Below are positions 50,401-62,552 of a DNA stretch of 64,000 bases, in pieces. Within the stretch, counting starts at the first letter, position 1. The number at the start of each line of letters is the position of its first letter. The stretch lies in assembly GCA_000017645.1 (NCBI GenBank), contig CP000781.1, forward strand, positions 248,001 through 312,000, written 5' to 3'. This DNA comes from Xanthobacter autotrophicus Py2 (GTDB taxonomy: Bacteria; Pseudomonadota; Alphaproteobacteria; Rhizobiales; Xanthobacteraceae). The position numbers and the translations under genes were made by a program. The notes beneath the pieces were generated by a model, which was not told where the DNA came from, ran no database searches, and saw only the letters and a program-made list of their open reading frames with translations.

Positions 50401-53400
50401 TCACAGCGAGCGCTGGATCACCTCGACGCGATAGCACTCGATCACGTCGCCGGCGCGCATGTCCTGGTAGTTCTCGAAGGACATGCCGCAATCCTGGCCC
50501 GCATGCACCACGTTCACCGCATCCTTGAAGCGGTTGAGCGTTGCAAGCTTGCCTTCGTGGATCACCACGTTGTCGCGGATGAGGCGGACATGCTGGCCGC
50601 GTTCCACGTTGCCGTCGGTGACGGTGCAGCCGGCCACCTTGCCCACCTTGGAGACCGCGAAGATCTCCTTGATGAGGGCGTTGCCCAGCATGGTCTCGCG
50701 ATTGATGGGCGCGAGCAGGCCGCTCATGGCCTTCTTCACGTCATCCACGAGGTCGTAGATGATGTTGTAGTAGCGGATCTCGATGCCCGCCCGCTCGGCC
50801 GCGTCGCGTGCTTCCTTGTTGGCGCGCACGTTGAAGGCGATGATCGCGGCGCCGGAGGTTTCCGCCAGCGTCACGTCGCTTTCGTTGATGCCGCCCGCGC
50901 CCGAATGGATGATGCGGGCCTGCACCTCGTCGTTGCCGACCTTCTCCAGGGCGCCGATGATGGCTTCCACGGAGCCGGACACGTCGCCCTTGATGATGAG
51001 GGGGAATTCCTTCCGCCCCGTGGCCTTCACCTGGCTCATCATCTGCTCAAGCGAGCCGCGCACGGTGGCGGACCGCGCCGCCGCCTTCTCGCGCTTCTGG
51101 CGCTGGCGGTAGTCGGTGATCTCGCGGGCGCGGGCCTCGTTCTCCACCACGGCGAGGCGGTCGCCCGCCTCCGGGGTGCCGTTGAAGCCCAGCACTTCCA
51201 CCGGCAGGGACGGGCCGGCCGTTTCCACGTTGGCCCCGGTGTCGGAGATGAGGGCGCGCACGCGGCCCCACTCCGCGCCGGCCACCACGATGTCGCCGAC
51301 CTTCAGGGTGCCGCGCTGCACCAGCACAGTGGCCACCGGGCCGCGACCGCGGTCGAGCTTGGCTTCCACCACGGTGCCTTCGGCCGCACGGTCCGGATTG
51401 GCGCGCAGGTCGAGCAGTTCCGACTGGAGCGCGATGGCCTCGAGCAGCTTGTCGAGGTTGAGCTGCTCCTTGGCGGAGACCTCCACCTCGAGCGTGTCGC
51501 CGCCCATGGATTCCACCTGAACTTCATGCTGAAGCAGCTCGGAGCGCACGCGCTCAGGCTTGGCGCCGGGCTTGTCGATCTTGTTGATGGCCACGATCAG
51601 CGGCACCTTGGCGGCGCGCGCGTGATTGATGGCTTCCACCGTCTGGGGCATCACGCCGTCGTCGGCCGCCACCACCAGCACCACGATGTCCGTCACCTTG
51701 GCGCCGCGGGCGCGCATGGCGGTGAAGGCGGCGTGGCCGGGGGTGTCGATGAAGGTGATCTTGCTGCCCGAGGGCGAAGTCACCTGGTAGGCGCCGATGT
51801 GCTGGGTGATGCCGCCGGCCTCGCCGGAGACCACGTTGGCCTTGCGGATGGCATCCAGCAGCGAGGTCTTGCCGTGGTCGACGTGGCCCATGATGGTCAC
51901 GACGGCCGGACGCGGCACCAGGCTTTCCGGGGCGTCGGGCGTGTCGAACAGGCCCTCTTCCACGTCGGATTCCGAGACGCGGCGCACGGTGTGGCCCAGT
52001 TCCTCGGCGATCAGCTCGGCGGTGTCGGCGTCGATCACGTCGGTGATCTTCACCATCTGGCCCTGCTTCATGAGCATGCGGATCACGTCCACGGCCCGCT
52101 CCGACATGCGGTTGGCGAGCTCCTGGATGGTGATGGTCTCGGGCAGGATCACCTCGCGGAGGATCTTTTCCTTGCTCTCCTGCGCCCGATGGCCAGTCAT
52201 GCGCTGCGTGCGGCGACGGAACGAGGCGAGCGAGCGCTGGCGCTCGTCGTCGCCGGACAAAGCGGTGACGAGGGTCAGGCGGCCACGCTGCTTTTCCTGG
52301 CCGGCGGGGGCGCGGGGCACCTTCACCGGGGGGGCGACGCGCGCGCCGGGGCCGCGACGGGCGGCACGGCGCTCCTCGTCCTCGGATTCGGCGGTGCCGG
52401 CCGGACGCGGGGTCAGCGGACGTGCGGTGGTGGTGGCAGCGCCCGCTCCGGCGGTGCCGCCGGTGCTCGCGCCGGCGCCGGCCGGACGGTTGCCCTGCTC
52501 CTCGCCGCCGAAACGCTTGCGCGCTTCCTGCTCGGCGCGGCGCTTGCTCTCGTCTTCCTGGGCGCGGCGGGATTCTTCCTCGCGCTTGCGGGCTTCGGCG
52601 GCCTCGCGCTCGGCGCGCTCGACACGCTCGCGCTCGGCGCGGCGACGGGCCTCTTCCTCGGCGGCGCGGCGCTCTTCCGCCATGCGCCGCTCTTCCACTT
52701 CGCGGACGCGGGCGTCGGCGAGGGCGCTGGCGCGGGCGTTGCGCTCTTCCTCGGTCAGGGTGCGCAGCACCACGCCGGAACCGCCGGGACGCTGCTGGGC
52801 GCCGGGACGGCCGGGAGGGCCACCGGCACCGGGACGGCGATCGGCACCGGGGCCGCCGGAGCGCGGCGGCTGGCCGGGACGGCCGGGAGGGCCACCGGCG
52901 CCGGGACGCTGGGAGCCCTGCGCGCTGGAATGGGACCCGGGACGGCTGGAGGCGCCGGAGGCGGTCCGCGGACCGTCGGAGCGACCGCCCGTGGACTGGC
53001 CGGGACGCGCCGAAGCCGGCTTCGCCTCGGACGCAGCCGGAGCGGCAGCCCTGGGAGCAGCCGGCTTGGGCGCGGCCGCCTGAGGCGCAGAAGTCTGGGG
53101 TGCAGGCGCCTGGGGCGCAGCGGCCTCGGGCGCCGCCGCCGTGGGGGCGGGCGGAGCAGGCTCGGCAGCCGCCGGAGTGGGCGTCGCGACAACGGGGGCG
53201 GACGCCGCAGGCGCCTCGACCACCGGAGCGGCCGGGGCCTTCGCCTCGACGGGCGCGGCAACCTGGGGCGCGGGGGCTTCCGCAACCGGGGCCGGGGCCA
53301 CGGGGGCGCTCACCGGCGCCGGAGCGGCCGGAGCCTTCGCCTCAACCGGGGCCGGGGCGGGCGCGACAGGCGCGGGAGCAGACGCTGCGGACGGAGCAGC

Positions 53401-53652
53401 GGCGGGCGCAGCCGGGCGCGGCGCGGCCGGTGCCGCTGCCGGAGCGGCCGGTGCCGCCTGCCCGGTACCCTGGCCGGCTGCTTCGCCGGGGGCGATGACG
53501 CGGCGCTTCACCTTCTCCACCACAACCGCCTTGGAGCGGCCGTGGCTGAAGCTCTGGCGCACCATGCCCTGTTCCACCGGGCGCTTCAGCGTGAGCGTCT
53601 TGCCGGTGGCGGGATGCAGCGTCTTGTCGCCTGGGGTCTTCGTATCGTTCAT
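50401..53652 (-). CDS. infB: Translation initiation factor IF-2
   Basis: 1083 residues from ATG 53652; GTPase motifs [60 protein letters not shown] and [11 protein letters not shown]. The C-terminal IF-2 domains contain [22 protein letters not shown] and [28 protein letters not shown]. The N-terminal half carries an unusually long Ala/Pro-rich linker (about residues 60-330) and a charged coiled stretch ([33 protein letters not shown]). It brings fMet-tRNA to the ribosome. It overlaps ylxR by 4 bases (ATGA). Confidence 0.98.
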   Translation of the reverse strand: MNDTKTPGDKTLHPATGKTLTLKRPVEQGMVRQSFSHGRSKAVVVEKVKRRVIAPGEAAGQGTGQAAPAAPAAAPAAPRPAAPAAAPSAASAPAPVAPAPAPVEAKAPAAPAPVSAPVAPAPVAEAPAPQVAAPVEAKAPAAPVVEAPAASAPVVATPTPAAAEPAPPAPTAAAPEAAAPQAPAPQTSAPQAAAPKPAAPRAAAPAASEAKPASARPGQSTGGRSDGPRTASGASSRPGSHSSAQGSQRPGAGGPPGRPGQPPRSGGPGADRRPGAGGPPGRPGAQQRPGGSGVVLRTLTEEERNARASALADARVREVEERRMAEERRAAEEEARRRAERERVERAEREAAEARKREEESRRAQEDESKRRAEQEARKRFGGEEQGNRPAGAGASTGGTAGAGAATTTARPLTPRPAGTAESEDEERRAARRGPGARVAPPVKVPRAPAGQEKQRGRLTLVTALSGDDERQRSLASFRRRTQRMTGHRAQESKEKILREVILPETITIQELANRMSERAVDVIRMLMKQGQMVKITDVIDADTAELIAEELGHTVRRVSESDVEEGLFDTPDAPESLVPRPAVVTIMGHVDHGKTSLLDAIRKANVVSGEAGGITQHIGAYQVTSPSGSKITFIDTPGHAAFTAMRARGAKVTDIVVLVVAADDGVMPQTVEAINHARAAKVPLIVAINKIDKPGAKPERVRSELLQHEVQVESMGGDTLEVEVSAKEQLNLDKLLEAIALQSELLDLRANPDRAAEGTVVEAKLDRGRGPVATVLVQRGTLKVGDIVVAGAEWGRVRALISDTGANVETAGPSLPVEVLGFNGTPEAGDRLAVVENEARAREITDYRQRQKREKAAARSATVRGSLEQMMSQVKATGRKEFPLIIKGDVSGSVEAIIGALEKVGNDEVQARIIHSGAGGINESDVTLAETSGAAIIAFNVRANKEARDAAERAGIEIRYYNIIYDLVDDVKKAMSGLLAPINRETMLGNALIKEIFAVSKVGKVAGCTVTDGNVERGQHVRLIRDNVVIHEGKLATLNRFKDAVNVVHAGQDCGMSFENYQDMRAGDVIECYRVEVIQRSL

Positions 53653-54377
53653 TCCGTATCCGTTCCTTGCATCCGACCGGTTACATGCGCGTGACCCTCG
53701 CCCTGCCCATGCTCCTCGGTGCCGGACGTACCCGTCCGCCAGCGCAGGAGCTTGTGGCAGCGCTCGAGAAACCCTTCCGTCGTCGGATGCGCGAGCAGCG
53801 CCGCATGTACCACATTTGACCGCCCCAACGCCAAGTCCAATTCGATGCCGGTAAAGCAATCGACACTGGACACCTGGCGGGCGCCGGCATTTTCGACCTG
53901 GCGCGTGAGGGCCTTGAGCTTGCGCACCCCGTCCGGGCGTGCGTCCTGGGCGTGCAGGAGGACCCGCACGTCACCGGAGGCGAGAGCCGCCTCCACCTTC
54001 GTCGTGCCCGTCACCACCTTCCCGGCCTTGTTGGCCAGGGAGAGGGCGCTGCGGGCGTCCTTTTCCAGCAATGTATCCACGAGATCGGCAAGGTCGGGCG
54101 ACGTGGTGCCCTTGCCCTTGAAGGCGCGGCCGAAGACCTTGCGCTTCAGCGCGGTCTCGAGGTCCGCGCGGGTGGCGCTGATCCAGGCGCCACGGCCGGG
54201 CAGCCTACGGGTGATGTCCGGGACGATCGCGCCGTCCGGCCCCATCACGAAGCGCAGCATGTCCGCGACCGGGGTGACCCGCCGGGTGGCAAGGCACAGG
54301 CGCGACAGGGGCGCCCGCGCCGCCGCAAGGCTGCGCAGTCCCTCGTCCGTCTCGTCCTCGTCCACCATAGCGGGCAC
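53649..54377 (-). CDS. YlxR-like RNA-binding protein fused to L7Ae-like domain
   Basis: 242 residues. The first 90 residues are a DUF448/YlxR domain ([43 protein letters not shown]), the rest (about 110-225) an L7Ae-like fold ([43 protein letters not shown]). The usual R-xC motif of YlxR is present as [12 protein letters not shown] at 54377 is used; ATG 54368 is the alternative. It lies between nusA and infB, the standard position, and may modulate ribosome assembly or transcription. Confidence 0.9.
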   Translation of the reverse strand: MPAMVDEDETDEGLRSLAAARAPLSRLCLATRRVTPVADMLRFVMGPDGAIVPDITRRLPGRGAWISATRADLETALKRKVFGRAFKGKGTTSPDLADLVDTLLEKDARSALSLANKAGKVVTGTTKVEAALASGDVRVLLHAQDARPDGVRKLKALTRQVENAGARQVSSVDCFTGIELDLALGRSNVVHAALLAHPTTEGFLERCHKLLRWRTGTSGTEEHGQGEGHAHVTGRMQGTDTE

Positions 54378-54396
54378 CGTGTGTCATCTCCCAGTC

Positions 54397-55991
54397 TCAG
54401 GCTTCGCCGGCGGCGGCGTCATCGCCATCCGCAGCGGGTTCGTCTGCCTCGATCCAGCCGGCGGCGACGCGGGCCTGCATGACCAGGGCCTCCGCGTCCT
54501 CGCGGGACAGTTCGAAGCCATCGAGGGCGCCGGCGTGGCGGACGGTCTCGCCGTCCTTGCGCTCGGTCCAGCCGATGAGGTCATCGGTGGCGCAGCCGGC
54601 CAGGTCCTCGACGCTCTTGATGTCGTTCTCGCCGAACGCGACCAGCATCTTGGAGGTGACGCCGGGCACGCTCTTCAGGTCGTCGTCCACGCCCAGCTCG
54701 ATGCGGCGGGCGTCGAGCGCCTCTTCCACCTCGGCGAGGTGCTTCAGGGCACGGGCCTGCAGCTCGGCGGCGGTGTCCTCGTCGAAGCCCTCGATGGAGG
54801 CAAGCTCCTGGAGCTGGACGTAGGCAATCTCCTCCACCGAGGTGAAGCCCTCGGAGGTCAGCAGCTGGCCCATCATCTCGTCGAGATCGAGGGCCTCGGC
54901 GAACATCTTGGTGCGCTCGGCGAATTCCTTCTGGCGCCGCTCGCTTTCCTCCTGCTCGGTCATGATGTCGATGTCCCAGCCGGTGAGCTGGGTGGCGAGG
55001 CGCACGTTCTGGCCGCGGCGGCCGATGGCCAGCGACAGCTGGGCGTCGGGCACCACCACCTCGATGCGCTCGCGATCCTCGTCGAGCACCACCTTCACCA
55101 CCTCGGCGGGGGCGAGGGCGTTGACGATGAAGGTGGCGATGTCCGGGTTCCAGGGGATGATGTCGATCTTCTCGCCCTGCAGCTCGTTCACCACCGCCTG
55201 CACGCGCGAGCCGCGCATGCCGACGCAGGCGCCGACGGGGTCCACCGACTGGTCGCGGGAGATGACCGCGATCTTGGCGCGGGAGCCGGGATCGCGCGCC
55301 ACCGCCTTGATCTCGACGATGCCGTCGTAGATCTCGGGCACTTCCTGCGCGAACAGCTTGGCCATGAACTGGGGATGGGTGCGCGACAGGAAGATCTGTG
55401 GCCCGCGCGGCTCGCGGCGCACGTCGTAGACGTAAGCGCGGATGCGGTCGCCGGTCTTCACCGTCTCGCGCGGCAAAAGCTCGTCGCGGCGCAGGATGCC
55501 TTCGCCACGGCCGAGGTCCACCACCACGTTGCCGTATTCGACGCGCTTGACGAGGCCGTTCACCACGTCGCCGATGCGGTCCTTGTATTCGTCATACTGC
55601 CGGTCGCGCTCGGCCTCGCGCACCTTCTGCACGATGACCTGCTTGGCCGACTGGGCCGCGATGCGGCCGAAATCGAACGGGGGCAGGGTGTCGGCGATGG
55701 TGTCGCCCACCTGCGCCGCCGGGTTGTGGCGCCGGGCGCCGTCCAGGGTGATCTCGGTGGCCGTGTTCTCCACCTCGTCCACCACCAGCAGGTGGCGGGC
55801 CAGACGCAGCTCGCCGGTCTTGGCGTTGATGTCGGCGTGGATGTCCGTCTCCTGGCCGTAGCGCGAGCGCGCGGCCTTGGCGATGGCGTCCTCCATGGCG
55901 GCAATCACGATGCTGCGGTCGATGGACTTTTCCCGCGCGACCGCATCGGCGATCTGCAGCAGTTCCAGCCGGTTTGCGCTGACGGCAACCA

Positions 55992-55992
<1 letters not shown>
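54397..55992 (-). CDS. nusA: Transcription elongation/termination factor NusA
   Basis: 531 residues. An N-terminal domain, an S1 domain ([40 protein letters not shown] is the S1-KH junction), two KH domains ([34 protein letters not shown] and ...[28 protein letters not shown]), and acidic-repeat helix-hairpin-helix segments at the C-terminus ([19 protein letters not shown] and [25 protein letters not shown]). It tunes pausing and termination. It starts at ATG 55992, overlapping the rimP stop by one base. Confidence 0.98.
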
Positions 55993-57227
<1,235 letters not shown>

Positions 57228-57734
57228 TCAGGCGATGGCGTCCAGCTCGGCGTCGGTGAGCGCGCCGGGCACGATGGTGATGGGCACCGGGAACCGCGCC
57301 GCATGGCCGGCCGCCAGCACGGTGACCAGCGGGCCGGGACCGTCCTTGCCGACACCGGCCGCCAGCACCAGGATGGCGATGTCGTGATCCTCCGCGATCG
57401 TCCGGGCGATGGCCTCGGCCGGGGACCCTTCCTTGATCACCAGCTCGGGCGAGATGCCGGCCACCTGGCGGGCGCGGGCAGCGAACTTCTGCAGCCGCGC
57501 CTCCATCTCCTCATGGGCTTCCGCGCGCATGAGGTCGGCGACGCCGAGCCATTGCTGGGCCACGCCCTCCAGCTCCAGCACGCCGAGCAGGACCATGCCG
57601 CCTTGCGTGCCGGCGGCGCGGCGGGCGGCGAAATAGATGGCGCGGTCGCATTCGGGGGTGTCGTCCACCACCACCAGGAACTTGCGGCGGTGGACGGGCT
57701 CCCGGCTGCGGCGCGGCGTTGCGGTCGTGGTCAT
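57228..57734 (-). CDS. Universal stress protein (UspA family)
   Basis: 168 residues from ATG 57734. The Usp fold reads RKFLVVVDDTPECDRAIYFAARRAAGTQGGMVLLGVLE, and near its end ILVLAAGVGKDGPGPLVTVLAAGHAARFPVPITIVPGALT. The ATP-binding G-2x-G-9x-G(S/T) is not obvious, so it may belong to the non-ATP class. An alternative upstream start would add 59 low-complexity residues. It stands alone on the minus strand. Confidence 0.85.
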   Translation of the reverse strand: MTTTATPRRSREPVHRRKFLVVVDDTPECDRAIYFAARRAAGTQGGMVLLGVLELEGVAQQWLGVADLMRAEAHEEMEARLQKFAARARQVAGISPELVIKEGSPAEAIARTIAEDHDIAILVLAAGVGKDGPGPLVTVLAAGHAARFPVPITIVPGALTDAELDAIA

Positions 57735-58061
57735 GGCAGGGGCCGGCGCGGCGCCGGGCGGACCGGGGGATGGGAAGGACGGCGCATTCAGAAGGCCCAG
57801 ATGGGGCGCCGTGGGGCGCGAGGAACCGGCAGACCCGCCCATGGTGCCACGCCGGGATGGCGGAGGGGGAGGAAAATGTCGGGCGTGGCCGATCGTAACG
57901 GCGCGCCGCACCGGGGCACGGCAAAGCGGCGCGGCAAGACTGCATTGCCCGTCACGGCGGCGCTTCGCGATTCAACCCGGTGCGAATCTGCTCTAAAGAC
58001 GGGCCCTCGGTTCCCGCAAGACCGCCGGCCGCGCGGCCCGCATGCCGGCAAGGAGAGGCCC
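57735..58061. other. 327-bp region between usp and GlcG-like gene
   Basis: Divergent promoter region; no gene supported. GC-rich with short repeats; the AGGAGAG before 58062 is the ribosome site of the next gene. Confidence 0.4.
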
Positions 58062-58523
58062 ATGACCAACACGGCGACCAGCACAGCCACCGACCTCAGC
58101 CTGGAGGCGGCGCAGACCATCGTCACCGCAGCGCTTGCCCACGCCCGCGCCGGCGCCATGAACCCGCTCGCGGTGTGCGTGCTTGACGCCCGCGGCGCGC
58201 TCAAGGCCTATGCGGCGGAGGACGGCACAAGCCTCAACCGCGGCGAGATCGCCCGCGGCAAGGCCAATGGCGCGCTGGCGCTGGGCATGGGCTCGCGGTC
58301 CCTGTTCAAGCGGGCCAAGGACCAGCCCTTCTTCATCTCCGCCGCCACCTCGGCCATCGGCGGCTCGCTGGTCCCGGTGCCGGGCGGCGTGCTGATCCGC
58401 TCGGCGGCGGGCAGCATCATCGGCGTGGTGGGGATTTCCGGCGATACCTCGGACAATGACGAGGCGAGCGCCCTCGCCGGTATCACCGCCGCCGGCCTCG
58501 TGGGGGATCCCGGCCAGGACTGA
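58062..58523 (+). CDS. GlcG/HbpS-family protein
   Basis: 153 residues from ATG 58062 (AAGGAGAG upstream). LSLEAAQTIVTAALAHARAGAMNPLAVCVLDARGALKAYAAEDGTSLNRGEIARGKANGALALGMGSRSL followed by VPGGVLIRSAAGSIIGVVGISGDTSDNDEASALAGITAAGL is the GlcG/HbpS (DUF336) pattern, a fold that binds heme or small cofactors in some members. The function here is unknown. A bidirectional terminator follows. Confidence 0.82.
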   Translation: MTNTATSTATDLSLEAAQTIVTAALAHARAGAMNPLAVCVLDARGALKAYAAEDGTSLNRGEIARGKANGALALGMGSRSLFKRAKDQPFFISAATSAIGGSLVPVPGGVLIRSAAGSIIGVVGISGDTSDNDEASALAGITAAGLVGDPGQD

Positions 58524-58543
58524 CCAGCCAGGACTGAGGACGG

Positions 58544-58579
58544 AAAAAAGGCCCGGCGCGATGATGGGCCGGGCCTTTT
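58544..58579. terminator. Bidirectional Rho-independent terminator
   Basis: AAAAAAGGCCCGGC ... GCCGGGCCTTTT: a GC-rich stem with A-run on one side and T-run on the other, between converging genes at 58523 and 58685. Confidence 0.85.
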
Positions 58580-58684
58580 CATTCATACCAACGGTCCCGG
58601 TCCTTGACCGGCGCCGAGAGGAGGCGCCCGAACACCGCGCGGGCTTATACCCATGCTGATGGGTCAATCTCGGCGGCGTGGGTA

Positions 58685-59275
58685 TCAGACGATCTGCGCG
58701 GCGTCGGCGAAGGCGAGGCGCGGCAGGCGGGGCATCACCTTCGAGGGATCGCCGTGGCCGATGGCGGCGATGAAATTGGTCTTCACCGTGCCGCCGGGGA
58801 AGAATTCAGCATCCACCTTGGCCGCGTCGAAGCCGGACATGGGACCCACATCCAGCCCCAGCGCCCGCGCCGCGAGGATGAGATAGGCGCCCTGCAGCGA
58901 CGAATTGCGGAAGGCGTGGGGCTCGATGGCCGCCGGATTGTTCACGAACATGTCGCGGAAGCCCGGATTGTGCGGGAACACTTCGGGAATCTTGTCGTGA
59001 AAATCGAGGGCGTAGCCGATGAGGACGATCACCGGCGCCGCCAGCGCCTTCACATTGCCGGGCGACAGGGCCGGGCGCAGGCGCTCCTTGGCCTCGGGGC
59101 TGGTGACGAAGACGAAGCGGGCAGGCTGGGTGTTGGCCGAGGTGGGGCCATATTTGACCAGATCATAGAGCGCGCGGATCTCCGCCTCGCTCACCGGCTG
59201 GTCGGTCCAGCCGTTCTGCGAGCGGGCTTCGAGGAACAGGCGGTCGATGGCGGCCTGGTCGATCTTGGTGGTCAT
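58685..59275 (-). CDS. RutE/HadB-type malonic semialdehyde reductase
   Basis: 196 residues; nitroreductase-fold with LYDLVKYGPTSANTQPARFVFVTSPEAKERLRPALSPGNVKALAAPVIVLIGY and FRNSSLQGAYLILAARALGLDVGPMSGFD. These match the RutE subgroup, which reduces malonic semialdehyde in pyrimidine degradation. No other rut genes are here, so the substrate is uncertain (nitroreductase-like). It has its own promoter in the 257-base gap to 59533. Confidence 0.82.
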   Translation of the reverse strand: MTTKIDQAAIDRLFLEARSQNGWTDQPVSEAEIRALYDLVKYGPTSANTQPARFVFVTSPEAKERLRPALSPGNVKALAAPVIVLIGYALDFHDKIPEVFPHNPGFRDMFVNNPAAIEPHAFRNSSLQGAYLILAARALGLDVGPMSGFDAAKVDAEFFPGGTVKTNFIAAIGHGDPSKVMPRLPRLAFADAAQIV

Positions 59276-59532
59276 GCTGAAATGTCCTTGGGGCAGCCGT
59301 GGCGCGCCGAGAACCTGATGCCGCGCGTCCCGGGTCGGGGAGTGTCGCCCTGGACGTAGGACGGTGCGGGCGGGGGTACAATGGCCCGGCTTGCAAGTAC
59401 GTCCTTGCAGTGGTGCACGCGGGCTGGCATCAGCGCTGCTGATCGGTTCTCCACTGCAATTGATGGGTGCTCCGCCGCCGAAGCCTCTATAAGTCGCGGC
59501 CTGTCCCGATCGCCCCGTTCCGCGAGCCTGCC

Positions 59533-60816
59533 ATGAATTCGCGTGCGTTCCCTGCGCCTGAAGATCCGTCCGCCACCCCTGAGTCTTCCCACCTGCCGCT
59601 GACGCCCGTCGGCGCGGGGGAAGACCCCTATCTGGAGCGGGTGCGCGACCCTATCCGCACCCTGCCCGAGAGCGGCATCGTCGAGGTGATGAATTACGGC
59701 CGCGACCGGCCCGGCATGATCCCGCTGTGGGCCGGGGAGGGGGATGTGGCCACACCCCCCTTCATCTGCGAGGCCGCCGCCACCGCGCTGCACGCGGGCG
59801 AGACCTTCTACACCTGGCAGCGCGGCCTGCCGGAGCTGCGTGGCGCCATCGCCCGATACATGGCGCGCACCTATGGCATTCCGGAAAATCCGGACCGCTA
59901 TTTCGTCACCGGCTCGGGCATGCAGGCGATCCATATCGCGCTGGCCATGACGGCGGGGGCGGGGGACGAGGTGATCATTCCCTCGCCGTCCTGGCCCAAT
60001 GCCGCCGCGGCGGCGCAGAAGGCCGGGGCGCGGCCGGTGTACGTGCCCTTCGCCTATGGCAAGGACGGCTTCAGCCTCGACCATGAGCGGCTGGCGCAGG
60101 CCATCACGCCGCGCACCCGCGCCATCTTCCTCAACACCCCGGCCAATCCCACCGGATTCGTGGCCACACACGACGACCTCAGGGCGGTGCTGGCGCTGGC
60201 CCGCCGGCACGGCCTGTGGATCATCGCCGACGAGATCTACGGCCGCTTCTATTATGGGGATGAGCCCCGCGCGCCCTCCTTCCACGACGTGATGGACGAG
60301 GGCGACCACATCCTGTTCGTGCAGACCTTCTCCAAGAACTGGGCCATGACCGGCTGGCGTGTGGGCTGGATCGAGGCCGACCCGCGGCTGGGGCAGGTGA
60401 TCGAGAACCTGATCCAGTATTCCACCTCCGGCGTCGCCGCCTTCATGCAGCGCGGCGCGGTGGCGGCGCTCGATCAGGGCGAGGATTTCGTCGCCCAGCA
60501 GATCGCCCGCGCCCGCAAGGGCCGCGACCGCGTCGCTGACGCGCTCATCGCCACCGGAAAGGTGGATCTGGTGAAGCCGCCGGGGGCCTTCTACCTGTTC
60601 TTCGGCATCGCGGGCCGGAGCGACGTGCGCAGCCTCGGCCTGACCCTGGTGGACGAGGCCAATGTGGGCCTTGCCCCCGGTACCGCGTTCGGTCCCGGAG
60701 GGGAGGGCTTCATGCGCCTGTGCTTTGCCCGGGGCGATGCCCAGCTCGCCGAGGCGAGCCGCCGCCTCGTGGCCTGGCTCACGGGAGACGGGCAGACGGG
60801 AGCAGGCGCGGCGTGA
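59533..60816 (+). CDS. PLP-dependent aminotransferase (class I/II)
   Basis: 427 residues from ATG 59533. The PLP Lys is in FVQTFSKNWAMTGWRVGWIEAD (residue about 271); other family marks are FVTGSGMQAIHIALAMTAGAGDEVIIPSPSWPNAAAAAQKAG, FLNTPANPTGF and IIADEIYGRFYY. It is an aspartate/tyrosine-aminotransferase-fold enzyme; the substrate is not readable from sequence. It overlaps the next gene (GTGA), so both form an operon. Confidence 0.92.
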   Translation: MNSRAFPAPEDPSATPESSHLPLTPVGAGEDPYLERVRDPIRTLPESGIVEVMNYGRDRPGMIPLWAGEGDVATPPFICEAAATALHAGETFYTWQRGLPELRGAIARYMARTYGIPENPDRYFVTGSGMQAIHIALAMTAGAGDEVIIPSPSWPNAAAAAQKAGARPVYVPFAYGKDGFSLDHERLAQAITPRTRAIFLNTPANPTGFVATHDDLRAVLALARRHGLWIIADEIYGRFYYGDEPRAPSFHDVMDEGDHILFVQTFSKNWAMTGWRVGWIEADPRLGQVIENLIQYSTSGVAAFMQRGAVAALDQGEDFVAQQIARARKGRDRVADALIATGKVDLVKPPGAFYLFFGIAGRSDVRSLGLTLVDEANVGLAPGTAFGPGGEGFMRLCFARGDAQLAEASRRLVAWLTGDGQTGAGAA

Positions 60817-61916
60817 GGCCTCTTGCCTCCCACCTGCGGTCGGCCGTCGCGGCGGCAATAACTTTGGGGGCGGGCGCGCTTGGTGGCGGCGTGTTCGCCG
60901 CCCTCGGCCTGCCCGCGGCCTGGATCTCCGGCGCGCTGGTGGTGTCCATCGCCCTCGCCGTCGCCGGGGTGCGGATCGCGGTGCCCGAATGGATCCGCTT
61001 CCTCGCCTTCATCGTGCTCGGCACCTCCATGGGCACGGCGCTGACGCCCGAGACCTTCGCCCGCGCCGCCACCTGGCCCATCAGCATGGCGTGCCTCGGG
61101 GCCAGCGTGCTCGCCACCATGGCGGGGGGCGCCCTGTTCCTCAATCGCGTCGCCGGCTGGAGCCGGGAGACCGCGTTCTGGGCCTCCGCCCCCGGCGCCT
61201 TCGGCACCGTGGTGGCCATGGCTGCCGACACCAGCGCCGACCTGCGCAAGGTGGCCTTCGCCCAGGCCCTGCGCCTGTTCCTGCTGGTGGCGGCGCTGCC
61301 CAATGTGCTGGGCGCCACCGGGCTCACGGCCGGCGGCCTGCCGCCGCCGCCCCATGTCTCGACGGCGCTGGAGGTGGCGATCCTTCTCGGCGTGTGCGTC
61401 ACCACCGGGCTCGGCGCCGCATGGCTGAAGGTGCCGGGCGGACTCATCCTCGGGGCCCTTGCCGGCAGCGCGGCGCTGCACGCCACCAGCCTCTCCAGCG
61501 CCGTGCTGCCGCAGGCCTTCATCGTGCCCGCCTTCGTGGTGCTGGGGGCGAGCGTGGGGGTGCGCTTCCTGGGCACCACGCTCGGCACCATCCGCGCCTA
61601 TTTCTTCGCCTCGCTGGGGGCCTTCCTGGTGGCGGTGAGCATCTCCACCCTGTTTGCGCTGCTGGCGGCCTGGCTGACGGGGGATGACCTCGGCAAGCTC
61701 GTGACCGCCTTCGCCCCCGGCGCGCTGGAGGCCATGACGGCGCTGGGCTTCGCGCTGGGCTACGACCCGGCCTTCATGAGCGCCCACCATTTGTTCCGCT
61801 TCGCCGGACTTTCAGTGGCCCTGCCGGTGGCGGCACGGCTGCTGTTCGCGGCGGTGGAGGAGGTGGAGGAGGTAACGCGCCACGCCGGTCCGCCGGAGGG
61901 TGAGCACACGAAATAG
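60813..61916 (+). CDS. AbrB-family integral membrane protein
   Basis: 367 residues from GTG 60813. About ten hydrophobic helices with two repeats of the AbrB-type (ammonia-monooxygenase-related) domain: LPAAWISGALVVSIALAVAG, ETAFWASAPGAFGTVVAMAADTSADLRKVAFAQALRLFLLV, then VPGGLILGALAGSAAL and TAFAPGALEAMTALGFALGYDPAFMSAHHLFRFAGL. The family has been called AbrB duplication or a putative transporter; its transported substrate is unknown. It is coupled to the aminotransferase gene, which hints at an amino-acid or amine link. Confidence 0.85.
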   Translation: MRPLASHLRSAVAAAITLGAGALGGGVFAALGLPAAWISGALVVSIALAVAGVRIAVPEWIRFLAFIVLGTSMGTALTPETFARAATWPISMACLGASVLATMAGGALFLNRVAGWSRETAFWASAPGAFGTVVAMAADTSADLRKVAFAQALRLFLLVAALPNVLGATGLTAGGLPPPPHVSTALEVAILLGVCVTTGLGAAWLKVPGGLILGALAGSAALHATSLSSAVLPQAFIVPAFVVLGASVGVRFLGTTLGTIRAYFFASLGAFLVAVSISTLFALLAAWLTGDDLGKLVTAFAPGALEAMTALGFALGYDPAFMSAHHLFRFAGLSVALPVAARLLFAAVEEVEEVTRHAGPPEGEHTK

Positions 61917-62013
61917 TGTTCCGCTGCGTCAGTCCGGCGCTTGCCCGTGCGCGCCGTCCGCTCCTAACAGGACTTACCTTTTGCCATCATGGCGGTAAGT
62001 AAGGAGAACGGGT

Positions 62014-62424
62014 TTGCGTATTCTGGATGATCTGGCGCTGCTGGCGGGCCGGCTGCTGATGGCCTCCCTGTTCCTGCCTGCGGGTATCGGCAAGATCGGC
62101 AACGTCGCTGGCTTCGCGGCGAGCCTGGCGGCCAAGGGCGTGCCCATGCCGACCCTGATGACCTATCTGACCATCGCGGTGGAAGTGGGCGGCGGGCTGC
62201 TGCTGATCCTCGGCTTCATCCCGCGCATCGTGGCGGTGGTGCTGGCCGGCTTCGTGGTGATCGCCACCGCCACCTCGCACATTTTCTGGCTGATCCCGGA
62301 CCCGGCTGCGGCCGCCGGCCAGCAGATCCATTTCTTCAAGAATGCGGCCATCATCGGCGGCCTGCTGGTTTACTTCGCCGCCGGCCCGGGCCGCTTCGCC
62401 CTCGGCCGCAAGGAATGGAACTGA
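62014..62424 (+). CDS. DoxX family membrane protein
   Basis: 136 residues from TTG 62014 (AAGGAG upstream). Four helices: LLAGRLLMASLFLPAGIGKIGN, TYLTIAVEVGGGLLLILGFIPRIVAVVLAGFVVIATATSHIFWL, and FFKNAAIIGGLLVYFAAG. The DoxX/SURF4-like pattern is complete. Members handle redox or thiosulfate-linked functions in some organisms and are mostly of unknown role. Confidence 0.85.
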   Translation: MRILDDLALLAGRLLMASLFLPAGIGKIGNVAGFAASLAAKGVPMPTLMTYLTIAVEVGGGLLLILGFIPRIVAVVLAGFVVIATATSHIFWLIPDPAAAAGQQIHFFKNAAIIGGLLVYFAAGPGRFALGRKEWN

Positions 62425-62507
62425 GGGCCAGCGGGGCTTGATCAGGACCTAGAGGGATTTCCGCGCGCCCCGGCTTACGGAAGCTGCTCTAAAAGCCTTG
62501 CGCTGAA

Positions 62508-62551
62508 GCGTTTTCCTCCCGCGAACCGGTGTCCGCTTCGCTCGAAAACGC
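62508..62551 (-). repeat. 44-bp dispersed intergenic repeat, copy 2
   Basis: Inverse copy of 35584-35627: on the minus strand it begins GCGTTTTCGAGCGAAG, contains CACCGGTTCGCG and ends GAAAACGC, with four or five changed bases. Confidence 0.75.
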
Positions 62552-62552
62552 C

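Noticed and set aside
49912..53694. A plus-strand frame of 1260 residues opposite infB
   Set aside because: It is antisense to a clear IF-2 gene and consists of low-complexity Gly/Arg/His sequence produced by Ala/Pro-rich codons.
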